Assembly (NCBI GenBank): GCA_014338405.1
Contig: JTDE01002016.1
Span: 14,503-78,502, forward strand
From: Paragonimus skrjabini miyazakii
Taxonomy: Eukaryota > Platyhelminthes > Trematoda > Plagiorchiida > Troglotrematidae
Direction: 5' to 3'
Length of the DNA: 64,000 nucleotides
In this document: piece after piece, positions 11,216-24,070 of the stretch
How the letters are laid out: the number at the start of each line of letters is the position of its first letter
Position numbering within the stretch: position 1 is the first letter of the stretch
Position numbers and translations under genes: made by a program
Notes under the pieces: generated by a model
The model's input: only the letters and a program-made list of their open reading frames with translations
Told to the model about the DNA's origin: nothing
Databases searched by the model: none

Positions 11216-11604
11216 TCGAGGGGTCATCGATTGGAGTTAACAGACGGTAACTGTGTCTCCTCTCGAGGCGATAGAGCAACCTGATCATTACTCACAAGCG
11301 AAAGTGGTTGAGTGTTCACATATGATAATTCGGTCGTGCCTAATGTGAGGTCAATGGCGCAGTGGTAAACACGGTTGCCTCATGAACAGCGTGGCCGGAA
11401 GAAGCATGAATGAAATGTTGGTGTCCGGATTACCGAATCATTTAGAAGAAACAGTTGCCTTCCAGGCTGACTAGCCTATCCACGTGCATTGTTGATGTGC
11501 GACCGTTCTGACTATGCGCGTAAGTGAGTGTATGGGGAATGTCCACACACACTGACATTCACCGCACACACCCACAACCAAAATCTCCTACTACTCATCA
11601 GTAA
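11216..11604 (+). mobile_element. Chimeric tRNA/hammerhead retroelement copy
   Basis: 11216-11396 matches the 5' part of the family as seen in the 43.3-43.7 kb copy: the GGAGTTAAC block, the CTCACAAGCGAAAGTGG block, then the tRNA-like A box TGGCGCAGTGG at 11355-11365. The match stops abruptly inside the tRNA-like segment at 11396. A 170-bp block foreign to the family follows (11397-11566). The last 30 bp of the family tail then resume (11575-11604, ending CTACTACTCATCAGTAAT). The hammerhead and most of the tail are therefore replaced. Confidence 0.7.
11397..11566. repeat. Direct repeat, copy 1 (inside retroelement)
   Basis: Begins GGAAGAAGCATGAATG and ends ACATTCACCGCACA. It matches 12131-12302 with only a few substitutions. 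The left border is exactly where the ribozyme-element sequence breaks off. Confidence 0.85.
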
Positions 11605-11866
11605 TTTGCAACTAGATTTGCAAAGAGTATGCGATGTATTGATTGCTAATTCAATCAATGAGAAGGTTAGTACTCCTTTAGTGTTAAAGTAACAAATATG
11701 AACGAACACATATTGTTTGTTGTGCCAATGATCATTTATGAAGGTAGGCAAAAGTAGTCAAAAGCCAATTAGAACCAGGAGATCACTCCTTTGTCCTAGT
11801 GATTAGTAATCGTGCTCATAAAGTGCTATGTGGGACTGAAGTCGTCTGGTCGATTGTGATTTAAAA

Positions 11867-12127
11867 TCAGCCAGTTAGATCACTCCACAAGTTACGAAAC
11901 CTTTCCGCCCATTCATTCAAACATGGAATGGTCTTAGAGGCAACTAGTTGTATACGATTGAGGAGGCTTGTGATCCTAACAAGTATCAGGGATACTTTGC
12001 ATGCAGTGCCTGGTAGGACACGATCGTGTTGACTTGAACGTAAAGTAAATAGCCTCAGGTTAATATTGGCGACCATTCGCGCACACTGCGGATAGAGAAG
12101 TGCGAACGACCCGTTGCTTGTCCACAC
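11867..12127 (-). other. Short unrecognised ORF between the direct repeats
   Basis: An 86-codon minus-strand reading ends just before repeat copy 2. No domain is recognised and coding status is doubtful. The surrounding 11605-12130 holds nothing else that I can identify. Confidence 0.2.
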
Positions 12128-12130
12128 CCT

Positions 12131-12302
12131 GGAAGAAGCATGAATGAAATGTTAGTGCCCGGATTACCGAATCATTTAGAAGAAACAGTTGCCTTCCAGG
12201 CTGACTGGCTTATCCACGTGCATTGTTGATGTGCGACCGTTCTGACTGTGCGCGTAACTGGGTGCATGGGGAATGCCCACACACACTCACATTCACCGCA
12301 CA
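12131..12302. repeat. Direct repeat, copy 2
   Basis: Same orientation as 11397-11566, 734 bp downstream. Here the sequence is not bordered by ribozyme-element sequence. It continues to the right into a stretch without a recognised repeat. Confidence 0.85.
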
Positions 12303-13287
12303 TACAATCACACTGGGCGAACGCAGACCGGACATGATTGCACACATCCACAAGCCATATCGATCGCGTGCAAATTCGTCGGTCGACAAACCGTGCGTGT
12401 AGCTCCTATTACCCGGACCTTATGGCATTTGACAGGCGCCGGTTGTCTAACGCAACCAAGTTCGGAAACACAGGCGGACTCTCTCGAAGATCGAGTATTG
12501 CAACTCGAGCGAAAGCCGACAGGGTGTGTGCGCGCGCCCGAATGTGTATCTGTGTCTTAAGTCTGCCCTGACAATTTACGTTACTGACCTCGTTTCTGGA
12601 TACGACCATAGCCAGGAGAGAGAAAAAGCACAAATGATATTGTGCAGCCATCCCATGCATTTTTTGGTCGTGGAAACAATCATTCGAGACTTTACACATT
12701 CCCTACAGCCACCGCCTCGTTTTGGTTAGATTGGATTCCACGCGGTATAACAATATCCATACGAAAATGTATATGTGTACATAGCATGTGGTTCCAAAAA
12801 ATACCCATCTTACTGATTCCGGATCTTCAGCTAACTGTGTGTGCGAAACAGATCATTACACATTATAGGTTGGTAATTTCAGGTGTGTGTAGCTGGCATA
12901 TCGGACTAATGTAACTTATAGCATGATTAATGATATCATTTTCAGTTAATTTTGAGGAAGCCTAAAATTTGCGCCTTACATTGAACGCAACAACCAAACA
13001 AAAAAGGCGTGATGCTTTTTTTTTACAAAACAATTCTTTCGACTGTGTTACTCCTCGGAAATGATAGATTGTCATTTAGTCATACTATAGTCAAACGCTT
13101 GCCTATAGACTGTGGTGCGCTCATTCGCCTTACTTTACCGAATTCGTGAACCTGCTATGTAGTGTTCGTAAATGATTCATTGTACAAGCAAACTACGGTG
13201 TATTCAGGTGTTCTTCAAGAATAGAATGAAACATTTTCTATCAAGGATTTTAAGTATAAGCCCCATGTTTGATAGTCTAATCATTTC
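12303..13287. other. Unassigned stretch
   Basis: Several overlapping ORFs of 70-96 codons in all frames (12273-12914) show no single preferred frame and no domain. Confidence 0.45.
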
Positions 13288-13720
13288 TGATTACTGGTAA
13301 GAAGTGAGAGATTCGGTTATTATAACTTCAACATCACTCAGAATCGACCACAGCTGTTGCATTCCCATAAACTAACCAATCAGCGCCTTCTGAAAAGAAG
13401 CACTAGATTCTAGTTCCGCTCTTATCAGAGCTCGTCGATAGTGAATATCGTTACCACGGCCTAAACTAGAACCCCGGTAAGGCTTCCATAAGGCAACCGT
13501 TTTGACCACTGTGCTATTGACCTCACACTAGACAGGGCCGAAATATCGTTTGCAAACTTTCAGACATATTCTCTTGTATGTGGTGCTCAGATTGCCTGAT
13601 CACCTCGAAGGAAGACAAAGTAACTTTCCCGTTAATTTCAGTCAATAGCCCCACAACTTGGACTTCTCTCTAAGTTGAAATCATAGTTCTCATAGATCCA
13701 TATCAATGAAGGTGCTTCAT
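13288..13720 (-). mobile_element. tRNA/hammerhead retroelement, old near-full-length copy
   Basis: On the minus strand the order is: 5' body (GAGAAGTCC block, then GGGGCTATTGACTG), tRNA-like head (A box TAGCACAGTGG, B box GGTTCTAGTTT), hammerhead relic (13400-13443), tail (CCCATAAACT to GTGATGTTGAAG) and 3' end near 13288. The ribozyme core is mutated: CGACGA instead of CUGACGA preceded by U, and GGAAC instead of GAAAC. It is probably inactive. Confidence 0.8.
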
Positions 13721-14212
13721 TCTGTCTTCCCATTCACCAACTATCCACCTTCGTCAGCCCACTTTGTGCACTTTACCTGTTGAACTACTACTTCACTGCG
13801 GAGTCGCGATGACCTTGAGAAGCATGCATGTGATGGTGCGTCAGGTACATGAGGCCTTCGTCAAATAGGCCTGTTTACTGTGGCAACAAACAACATATTC
13901 GGTGTGAATAGTGAGAAATCTAGGGGAACGTGGCCAGTGGTGGGAATAGTATAGAATTGATGGCCCGATACGTAAACAGTCGTTTACTGATGTGAAGTTC
14001 AACTCGTATGGACAGTCGTGTTTGTTGACGCCGGCTGATTCGAGATGCTGAAAAGAGTTGATTTCACCAGTAGTTACTGCCGTAGACCCTGCAAGGAGGT
14101 TGTTGCTAAAAAATTAACGACAGCATCGGTAAACCATGTGTGAAATTTTGTTCCATTACCCATCAAAGATTCTGCAAATCCTGACAGGAACAAACGTTAG
14201 GTAAGCTTTTCA
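13721..14212. other. Unassigned stretch
   Basis: No feature recognised. Confidence 0.5.
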
Positions 14213-14536
14213 TTGGCATATGACAATTGGACGTCAAGTACTGACAAGCTTGTTGAAATTTATCCACTAGACATTGTGATTAACGTCGTTCGTAGCCATG
14301 ATAGGCTATATGGATTACCACATTTGCCTGTGAAGGGTAAAATTACAACGAACCAACACAAGTTTGGAGAACATGAGATAACAACGATTCAGTTCGAGTA
14401 CGACTGTGAGATTATTGAAGGAGTAGATGGAATTCCACAGTACAGTCATTGGTTTGGAATATGTCAAAATCTTACCAAATCGTGCAAACCGAAGTTAGTA
14501 GTAATCACACAATTCTTCCATCTCATAGTTTTCTGA
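14213..14536 (+). CDS. Unrecognised ORF, 107 codons
   Basis: Not recognised. It opens just after a GTAAGC sequence and stays open for 107 codons with mixed polar composition (for example FEYDCEIIEGVDGIPQYSHW). No signal peptide, membrane helix, repeat or known motif is visible. A CDS-like codon pattern was not tested. It may be chance. Confidence 0.2.
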   Translation: MAYDNWTSSTDKLVEIYPLDIVINVVRSHDRLYGLPHLPVKGKITTNQHKFGEHEITTIQFEYDCEIIEGVDGIPQYSHWFGICQNLTKSCKPKLVVITQFFHLIVF

Positions 14537-17500
14537 TGTGAGAATTCGTGAGACCACTTGATAGTACATCTTCAACACGATCTCGCATATCATTGGTTAT
14601 CAAACTAACAGAACGGCGTTGCGATCATTTCGAGCAGCAGATAGATAGAATAAGTGACCTGAGAAGAACGTTTGGAACCGTTTAATGGGACTGAGGAAAA
14701 CCACTTCTGTGTACACAGTAGAGCTTGTCTGTTTATTTCTTTTCCACTGTGAAAAAGAAATCCTTGAACGTGCTGACTTTGGACGAGAAGCCTCTTGATG
14801 GCCAAATGAGAATTCAATAAGTTTGGATGTAGAGGAGGGTATTTCCGAACGTTACATATCAAAGACGATACCGTTAGTATAAGTTAACGAAAGTGAGTTC
14901 TTCGGAATGAGCTTGAAGTTCATCACATAAATGGGGATAGAAAATGGAGATTGAGTTGTACGTCGGAGAATACTCGAATTTAGGAGTGGTGGGGAGAAGA
15001 TTCTTGATCATTTAATCCTGTAAACTTGGAAAGATCTAAAAAAAATATTACAGCTGTTAGCAAGTTTGTGCAAAAGTAGTGGTTGTAATCAACCAACTAT
15101 TCCTTCATCATTATACATGTGAATAACGAGTTGGATAGGTATTCAAAATGCGAATCGACAGCACGTGCTGTTAAATCCGTTGCCTTTTTTAAACTAACAA
15201 TCTATATGTATTGTTATTCTTAATACGTTCATTTATTCGAAAGAGAAAAGTGTTATCTTGCGCGGTTTGAGGATTCATTAGTGTAACATACAAGCTGTCC
15301 GTTTCTACTCTGTCCGTCACACTTTCGGACCAATTTTAGGGCAACATGGAGACAACAGGGGACAGCGTTCTTCTGAATTAGGGGTTCCAGCAACAATCCT
15401 GTAAAAGGAAACGACACAAATAAGTATGAGCCAAAGGCCCAGTAAGCCATGCACACGACTTACACAAACGAAAACTAAAACAGCGTCAACAGCACAGAAG
15501 CATGCCCTGTTACGCAATTCAAATTCAACCCTTGCGCGCTTGCTGGTTTCGACCGCACGTTACGTAAGAAACATTCATGTTGGTATGGCAACGAATATAA
15601 ACACGAATGACAATAACTTTTATCTGCTATAGACTACACTTTCCAAGTTCGAGCTTGTTCACGGTGAGTGCCATTGTTCGTCAACTCTTCATATTGCATG
15701 CATCCTCTAGCGAAACAATGTCCGGTTACATCGTAAGGATCGCAATGCTATTCGAGTAGTTATGCATTTTCATTGCGCCTACACACTACGTCCTGAATGT
15801 CTATATTTCTGATGAATCAACCGAAAACCCTAAGCTGTACACTTAAGTGATGTGCTGAGATTTAATTCACCAAAATAGGCGACACGTGACTGTTGTTACT
15901 TTTGTATGCCCGACACACGTATGCACGTTTGTGCACAGGGATACAAACGCAGGGCTCGATGCTTTCGGTGTGCACATACCTTAACGGTCGATCTATACAA
16001 GCGAGGAATGTGTGTTTGTTTCGACCTCGACTGTATGGGATGTCTCACCACTCCTGTCCGACTTCCAGCTCGTAAAGCTGGTAATACACAACTTGTGTGC
16101 CATGGATTATACCATGTGAGCCTACAGATGCGATTATCATTTACGATTGTCTGTTGTCCGTTGTTTGTGGGATCCATGTGTGACGCTGGTGACTTTTTCT
16201 ATGTCAGGTCGATCAGGCATAAAAACTATTGGTAATATCATCTAGTATACGATAAAAAGATCACTGACCCTCTAGCTGGTGCTGGTTCTCCAGCATCTAC
16301 ACTGATCTTCTCAGGTCGAAGTTCAGCTGCTGTAACTTCGCTTCACAGTTGGACCTAATTACACTCAGTTTCTTCTCGTACTGCTGTTTCCAATCAATGT
16401 TCAGAGTGTTTCAAAATTTCCTCTTTCTCTTATCAAACCATCAAGTTGTGAAGTACTTGGGCCTTGAATAAAATAATCGTCGTGATGTGTGTGTGCTTGA
16501 AGTCAGCAACTTTGTGTTTTCTATTTGTTTTTTAGCTCCACTCTACCCTAACCATTTCTCTTACGGTAGCTTCTATTCCGTACAATCCGGGGGATGATCG
16601 TTTGTGATTCAATACGAACTATTACACCGTAATGTTTGGCTCTTAAGCAGTCGTTCTTGACTCTTAAACGACAGGAAGTATTGTACTGCAATGATTTTCG
16701 TCACACAGCTAACGTTGTCATTTTAAGTCGTCATGTAAACATACTTTAGATTCGCTGCGTTGTGCCCGTCTTGCGGTGTACATCCGAGAACTTTAGCAAC
16801 AAATAATGGCATGTTATTAGACAACTCGTAATTTACCAGGTGGTTTATAATCCTGTGCATCAACCGGATTTGTTCATGCGAGTGTGAATGTGATAGAAAA
16901 AACTGACTAATTTTACACAACACAAATACATTTTTGTTTTAACGAAATGACCACTTAGTCTTTTTTTACTAACTGGCCAGGTGTAGTCAACTTTAGATTC
17001 TGTGACAGAATTTCATGGATTCTACGTATTAACATTGGGGATGTGTGAAGATATTGAACACTCAAGTGTACTTGTGGGTATCCGACTCGGATCGCAACTC
17101 CATAACCATCAGTATACTACTCAAACTCATCTTCTGAGTAGTTAAACTTCCATGATTTGATGGTAGCCTAGCTTTCGCTACAAAAAAAAACAGCCAATTG
17201 AACTACAAGTCTGAAAACATCACATCAACTTAGGCTTGACAATCACCCTATTCCAACGCACTAGATGGTCACAGTTTTTATGTACACATTGAAATAATAA
17301 GAACGATAATTACAATGAAAGGCTCAATTTTTTCAATTACATAATTACATTGTAGATTCACATATAACTACATCCCCCTAGTAGACGAAAAGAACATTTT
17401 TCAGCAATTGTGAAGGTCACCCGATGTATTTGCATGTGTGCGAACTGTACTTTCACGTGTGAATTTTAAGGTCAGTCGTCCAAAGCCGTAGTTCGCATTC

Positions 17501-19329
17501 TTTCACTCATTTTTCGTTTACCTGGATGAATAATTCATAAAGTACAGATTTTGGCTGTTAATAGTAGAATTAAATTAATCAATGCACGGAATTTAGATTG
17601 GGACCGTTATTAATCACATACACACACACATCACGACAGTGATACAAGATAACTCGTTTGTTTACTACGAACATTTAAGTTTCTTTTGAAATTAGTGCTT
17701 ATATTTTCAGAGTCAAAAAGCTGGCATCTAATCTACACAAGAATCCTGTTAAAAAAAACAATTGTTTACAGTTTTGATAAGTTATCAAACAGACAATCGG
17801 AGAAAATCCCACGACAAACTCACAAGTAATCAGAAAGTTTTTTTATTAAAAAAGGTGTCTAATCATGATTACCTCTATACAGAGTTTGACATGCTTGTGA
17901 CGAACGACTCAAACAGAGTTAGATTCAGATTGTGTTGGCTTCATCAGCCAATAAACTACAACTCAGCAGTAAGACCATATATCTAGGTACTTATATTGGA
18001 AAACATTTTCAATTGAATTCAGATCGGAACTACAGGCTAACCAATCAGATTCACATAATCCACGAAACAGAAGCTACACTTTTGTGAAGTTTACCACCTT
18101 TGTGAAAAGGTTGTTTGACTGGAAAATGATTCTCGTAGGCACAACTGACGTAGTAATTGACAATAAAAACTTTACTGTACTATGCTTATATAGTAACGAG
18201 ACTGTAGGTTGTCATTCCGTGTAGTCAATTCATGAAATTTGTAGCTATGAATTCATCATTGGGCTTTTCATTAAAACATGGTCTTCTTTTTGAAATAATG
18301 TCAATATCAAATTTGCTCGTCACTAAATAGAACAATTTCCCACTGGGGGTGATTACGAAACATGAGACACTGCTTAATCGAAACAACGTTGCTTTGTACG
18401 ACAATGAGGATAACCACAGACAGTAGTGTAACGATTTTTGAAGGATTTTTGTTGAAACGACCAATGAATAATTGCACTTATTACGAAGATTAATTGTACT
18501 AGATGCGCATCACGGGACTGGACAACTATCTCGTTCAGATTAAGCTGATGATCGTGTTCTATTGATGTTTAACCATGGGGATCGGACTTTTTGCAAATTA
18601 CGGACAATACATTCTGATCTCAGAAGTCATTCATCTGTTTCCTATATAACGTTACACATCTTCCCATAGTAGCAATACAAATAATCTCGTTTAACCGACT
18701 GTGTTCATCTTTTCGTCTGCCCGGTACCATCGATTCATCAGTGTAGACCTACCATGCTTTTGGGTATACTTTTATGAATGACAGTTGTTCCTAGTATGTT
18801 TTTGTTTTAGCGCCATGTTAGCTCACTTATCACCTACGTCACGTAGTTGTCTTGAAGATAATTTGATACATTTTCGGTTAGTTTGTAAAGCATTAGAGTG
18901 TTTGGAAAAGTTGATTATGCATTGACAGATTGTGACGTCCATCAGCTAATCATCAAAACAAACTCTTTATGAATTATATTGCAAAGTTACCTGTAAAATA
19001 ATGACTTGTTTGATAATTATAAGTCAGTTTGCAATCTCTGAAAATATTCTAACTGAGGTACCGAAATTATCAAACTCTAATACTATCGAGAATGACCAGT
19101 ACGTTGAGTATGGTAATATCTAGGTATTGAAGGTGATCGAATGTAAGAGTTTCACAACATATATAGTGAAGATAAAGAGAAAGTGGTCAAGTTCAATTGA
19201 TTTTCGAAGCGTTGGAAATGAACATCTTCCTTTCGCTCAAAATACTTATTGAAGGTAGTATAGTAACTTTGAAGCTGGGAGGAAACACTGTCACTGATTC
19301 TGCTGGCCCACCGCTGTTCACCGCAAGGG
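14537..19329. other. Unassigned 4.8-kb stretch
   Basis: Only short ORFs, many overlapping on both strands (for example 15896-16235). No gene, RNA or repeat family is recognised. A short CA run lies near 17620-17630. Confidence 0.45.
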
Positions 19330-19671
19330 ACAACGAAGAAGTCGCCGTTCGAGCTAATGTACGGGCGCGTGCCACATCTGCCAGTCGATCAATAGGTTGG
19401 TTTATGGGGAGACCGACGGATGAACATGCGTGAATTAGCAGAAGCCCAGAGAGTGGCCAACCAAAACTTGGCGAACGCACAAGAAGTTTTCAGGAAGCAG
19501 TCAAAGGCAAGGTTGGCGGATCGCAGTGCTGCGTTTGAAATTGGTTCTAAGGTTAAATACAGAGACCGGCAGAGTCCAGGCGCAACTGGACCAGGATCTT
19601 GGAAGTTCCTGGCGAGGTGGAGAGGACCATATTTGGTAGTGGACCGCCGTGGCCCAGAGTATCTGATTTAG
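19330..19671 (+). pseudogene. Gypsy integrase C-terminal domain, family B
   Basis: One frame reads KKSPFELMYGRVPHLPVD (the block after the integrase Glu where Gypsy Pol has 'f-x-l-m-yGR'), meets a TAG at 19393-19395, then continues with the helical AEAQRVANQNLANAQ region. It ends with VGSKVKYRDR-like and RKFLARWRGPY-like blocks (here IGSKVKYRDR and WKFLARWRGPYLVV) of the SH3-like C-terminal domain. The reading stops at 19671. RT, RNase H and the catalytic core are not present upstream, so the element is 5' deleted. Only the internal TAG interrupts the remaining piece, which suggests moderate age. Confidence 0.85.
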
Positions 19672-19810
19672 AATGAGAAGAATGAACATCAAGTACACCC
19701 CGAGCGAAAGAGAATGCACACCAGGAGCGTCGACGTCCACGAGGCCAATACGCAGATCTTCGAGAGAATACAGAGAACCTGAAAGGTTTTTGCCGCAGCT
19801 GGAACAATCT

Positions 19811-19827
19811 TTTTGCTGGGGGAGGAG
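19811..19827 (+). other. Polypurine tract of Gypsy family B
   Basis: GGGGGAGGAG directly abuts the TGTG start of the LTR at 19828, as expected for the plus-strand primer of an LTR retrotransposon. Confidence 0.75.
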
Positions 19828-20139
19828 TGTGATGATGACGAGCCACCGTGCCATATTATTCACATGATGGCTATTCAGTAGTAGGACCAGAGCATATATT
19901 TCAACATCGAAGTAGCCACAGGAAAATACAGGAAGAAACATCGAAGTGCAGCATCGCCCAAAATGGTCCTTGCTACGTAGAGGAACTGAGTATTGATGTC
20001 CGTGACAAACTAGACGGTCGGGGCCGAGTAACGTATGCAACTGAGTGTTTTTGTTTGTGGTCCTGTTTAAGCGTATAACCCATGTGTTGCTTTCTTGAAT
20101 AAATAACCCTTGTGCCATCCGCGTTCTTGGTTCACAACA
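19828..20139 (+). repeat. 3' LTR of Gypsy family B
   Basis: A 312-bp segment bounded by TGTGATGATG and GGTTCACAACA (TG...CA ends). It follows a polypurine tract and has AATAAA at 20098-20103, about 40 bp before the end, consistent with an R/U5 region. It is unrelated to the family A LTRs. No second copy was found in the window to confirm the borders. Confidence 0.7.
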
Positions 20140-23100
20140 GTATATTGATTAAAATCTCTTGATTTTAAGCAGTTTTAAATTTAAAAAATTGACACCTACA
20201 CTACTTTCACTCAGATACTTTTCACTAAGTAACCAATGCGATTAATGGGTTTGTTATTAAAGCAGTTCTACTCAAAACACCAACTAATTGTTCGTAAATA
20301 TACATGTATTTTAACACACACACACATACACAACCTGTGGTTGTTCGTTTATTGTTGACATCCTTTTTTGCCAGAATAAAAAATCTTAATTCATGAAAAT
20401 ACGCCTCAAATGCCTCTTCAGTTGCTCAGAATACTGACTGAAAGTCCAGTTAAAAATGTAGGAAATCATAGCCAGAAAGCAAGGTTTCATGCACTAGATC
20501 GTTCTTACAATCAATCAGACAGCATCAGACATCTACTGTCCTAGTTTACAAATCGACCGATGAGTTACTTGTGTTTGACTGTTTAAAGCGACGGATAGTT
20601 TTCGACCTATGGAGAAGAGACGAGAATTTCGGGGTATGTATGTGGGAAACAATCACACTTCGAATGGTATGCTCTAGTAACCTCCTCTTGAAGATCATGC
20701 TTTTTTTGCAACCTGAACATTCAAATCTATGGTTCTCCAATTTTGATAGGATTGTTGTAGAAAACCATTCCAGACAAACATGCTCTCCAATGAAGATGTA
20801 CATGTTAACTTTACTAGCGTAAACTAACTTTACTACCGTAAAACTTACATGTGCGTGTATTTTTACTATCGAAGGTCATGGAAAGTCCAAATCGTGTAAC
20901 AAATATCTGTGCTCCGATTATACTATCTCACGTAAATTAGTGGACATCCCGAAAGTTTGCAGATTTAGCACAATATGAGCAGTAATGTTTCTAAATTCAT
21001 TTGTTCACTTCACTTGCTATTTTAACAGAGGCTCTGGATATCAGGACTCTATGATTAGTCGTGTATTGCGTCCTTTTTAATGAACGGATCACAAGTTAGA
21101 ACACGCATCTCAAACCGTTTTCATTGACGTTGTATTCCTGACGTAGCATCAACACCAAACACTGATACAATGATTTCTTTGTAGCATTCTCGATTTGAAA
21201 CTTGAGTTAATTAGACGAAACATGATATTTCTTAAGAGTTTCAATTCAAACTGAAATAGAAATTAAGTATTCGTTATCGGCGATCATTTATATAAAATCG
21301 ATTTGGAACACCTAACACACTGTTCATTTGTGTTCGTTTCGCTGTACACGATTCACCATACATTCGTTCGGAATACAAGAAAACAGTTTTTACTCCTGGA
21401 AAGATACCTACCTTGTGGCGGCTGACGTGAGAAACGGAGTTTGGTCAGTTGGTCAGTGAGATCTCATTGTGTTGTGGATCGATATACAAATGGCGCAGTA
21501 GTCGAATTGTTCAGAGGAATTCAAATGGAAAGTGTCTTCCGAAAATAATCATTCCACCGATTCATAAGGTTGTATAAAAGGTGGCTTCGTTTGGGAGTAG
21601 TATAGTGTGTATATTCGGGAACTTATTGGCAGATGTCAACGCCAGGAAGAAGAGGAACCGGAAGCGACTATTGGAACAGTGTGTAGACACTATGGGGATC
21701 GTGTCACCAGCGCGAATGACACTGTACTGCTGCTTAATATGTGTGGATACACGTCAACTGTGCATATGAGTGTACGCGTTCGTGGTCCCATGTTTTAATG
21801 TAACCTGTACGGGATTTCATGCGATAAACAACTTCGCAATCTAAACGTATTTTGCAATCACAACAATAGACACACTGATTAGAAAAGCGAGGTAATTATA
21901 GTCAGCATTTTGATCGGTGATGAAACCTACTTACATCTGATAAAATGAGTTGATAGGTTTTGCCGGCAAGCATTGTTTTGCTACGCATAACGATATTACA
22001 CTGATATTACCTTTCTTCTCTGTTAAATACCATCTTTACTACCCTATCTTAAAGTTGTGTAGATATAATATTTCTGTACATTACATCCGAAACTTTCAGT
22101 AGGCTACTAACCATTCGAACTCCATACACTGTGTTCTGCTCATTTTTTGTAAACGTTGCCACCCATACCTCTGTTGTATAAATAATCCATCCAAGCCAGC
22201 AAGAAAATGAAGGATGTGACCATGAATGAATATCTTGCCTGTAAACTGCACGTTTCAATGACATTTGATGCGTTTTCCGGTCAACACCTACCACTGCCAA
22301 AAAATGCGTTTAATTCACTGGACTATTCTTGAAGTACACTACAGAATAGACTTTAGTATTCAAGACAAGCTGTTAGGTGCCTTGAATAGATTTTAGTCAT
22401 TTCATTTATGTGAACGGCTATATGGGAGTTTTTACAGACCAGAAGTTGAATCGATTACAAACTGAAAAAGAATTCTTGTCAATACGAACTTCCTTCGAGA
22501 GCAGAATTCATGGATAGGTGAGAAAGCACCGATGGTCTGAGTAACGAACAGTAAACGTATGACTGGAACAACGTTTGCTGTGTTCTGATTTGTCTCGTTA
22601 ACTAACAGTCGTTCAACAGTTGTAGAACTACTGGAACATTGTTTGTGACTAAAAGTTCACTACCTCTCTGTATTATAGTTATTCACTATTCATCTGCAGC
22701 GGTTATTGAATGTGAGCAGCATCGTTGAAAGAACTGAAACGACTCAGACGATTTCAACAAAATCAGAACTTTAGACTCAAATCATTAAATTGATTTGACG
22801 GTGCGAAAGCGTTTTGAACTAAGTATATAGATAATTGTGAAAACAGCTAAGATTGGACATGTTTCTTAGAGGAGGTTGATCGACAACAGCAAGTGTACTT
22901 TTAGTTAAGCAATTGCCTGTGTTACTTCTGCAACGTACCGTCTTGTTGACAGCCTTGAAGTTATCACACATGAAACATTCGGACAACCTTCCAACTCGCT
23001 GAGACGTCCTCTTGCAGAGACCTGCATTATTGTGTGTAAGATCAATCAGACTAACTCACTGATTGTTCATCCTCTGATGGCAAGGGGTCGCTTGCTGGCT

Positions 23101-23852
23101 TCTATCCACACTTGCAACAATTTTTTCATGGCTCTGTCTTCACCTATCCTACATGCTACTTTGACCTACGAAATTGGTTACCTAAACGCTTTATTTTTCA
23201 ATTACCACGGCAGGTGTGATGTCAGTACGGACTGCGAGAGGGATTAACTGAACTTGTCGACGAGTTGTGAGGTCCGTCTCTACGTATATCTAACTATTAC
23301 ACGGATTATGTCAGAGGTCGTTCAGCTGTGTTCAATTTCACACAGACATATGACGACAGATAATGTTGGTTTATCTTATTGTGCGTCTGCTTCGTACTGG
23401 ACGTCTTCCATTACAACTGATATGAGAGCCGGTAGTCGATTAAGATCTACACAGTAATACTTGTTGCAACTAAACAAGAACATACGAATCGCTAACAGAC
23501 TGTTTCGCGACGGCTCATGTGAACACACCATTGCCATTTTGACATGAGAGCTAACCACAGATGTTGAAGCTGTTTTGACACACCGGAGTGGTGTTATTTT
23601 AAATAAAATATCCGGGAATTTTATCACAGAAGATAGAAAGCTGACATGACACAACTGAGGTGTGAACAGAAGTGGTTGCATTTCAAATTGTGTTCATTAC
23701 ACTACGTGTGCGCATACAATATTCCGAACCACAATCTCAAAAGTAGAATGCAGCCAGAAATTAAAACCCATCCGACTTCCATCAAATCAGTATGATTGTT
23801 ACAAATCAAGTTTATTTTGCACACAAACCAGCACAGTGGGATTTACTCTAAC
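20140..23852. other. Unassigned 3.7-kb stretch
   Basis: Short ORFs only. A CA-rich run near 20316-20330. No recognised gene or repeat. Confidence 0.45.
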
Positions 23853-23864
23853 AATCTTTGTATC
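23853..23864. repeat. Target-site duplication, left
   Basis: AATCTTTGTATC, identical to 24071-24082. It flanks the inverted ribozyme-element copy. Confidence 0.85.
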
Positions 23865-24070
23865 GCTCTCATTAGAGCTCGTCAGTAGTGCATATCATCG
23901 CCACTGCCGGGACTTGAACCACGGACATTCAGTTCATGATGCGACCGTGTTTACCACTGCGCCATTGACCTCACGTTAGACTGGAAAGTCTATGGGAATG
24001 CGACAGCTGCGATCAATTGTGGGTGATGTTCAATCTATATGAAAATCAAAATCCCCTACTACCCATCAGT
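23865..24070 (+). mobile_element. tRNA/hammerhead retroelement with internal (5') inversion
   Basis: 206 bp between perfect 12-bp target duplications. The right part (about 23979-24070) is the family tail in plus orientation, from GACTGGAAAGTCTATGGG to the 3' end CCCCTACTACCCATCAGT. The left part (23865-23978) is the tRNA-like head and the 5' half of the hammerhead in the opposite orientation. Such head-to-tail inversion with intact duplications is the hallmark of twin priming during target-primed reverse transcription. The ribozyme is cut off after its stem II strand (AGAGC), so it lacks the GAAA box and cleavage site. Confidence 0.85.
23900..23974 (-). promoter_or_regulatory. tRNA-like segment with pol III A and B boxes
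   Basis: On the minus strand: A box TGGCGCAGTGG at 23954-23964 and B box GGTTCAAGTCC at 23910-23920, 33 nt apart, as in tRNA genes. The segment runs from GTGAGGTCAATGG to CCGGCAGTGGC. Best-preserved pol III promoter of the family in this window. It is embedded in the retroelement, so it is not called a functional tRNA gene. Confidence 0.75.

Noticed and set aside
15893..16235. Three overlapping ORFs near 16 kb
   Set aside because: They occupy both strands with no domain, signal peptide or splice support. Stop-poor sequence is the simpler explanation.
21485..21515. Isolated tRNA A-box-like sequence (ATGGCGCAGTAG)
   Set aside because: No B box at proper spacing and no similarity to the ribozyme-element flanks.
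23900..23974. tRNA gene candidate
   Set aside because: A and B boxes are present, but the acceptor ends do not pair convincingly, related copies are mutated and dispersed, and the segment is inside a retroelement. Kept as a pol III promoter only.
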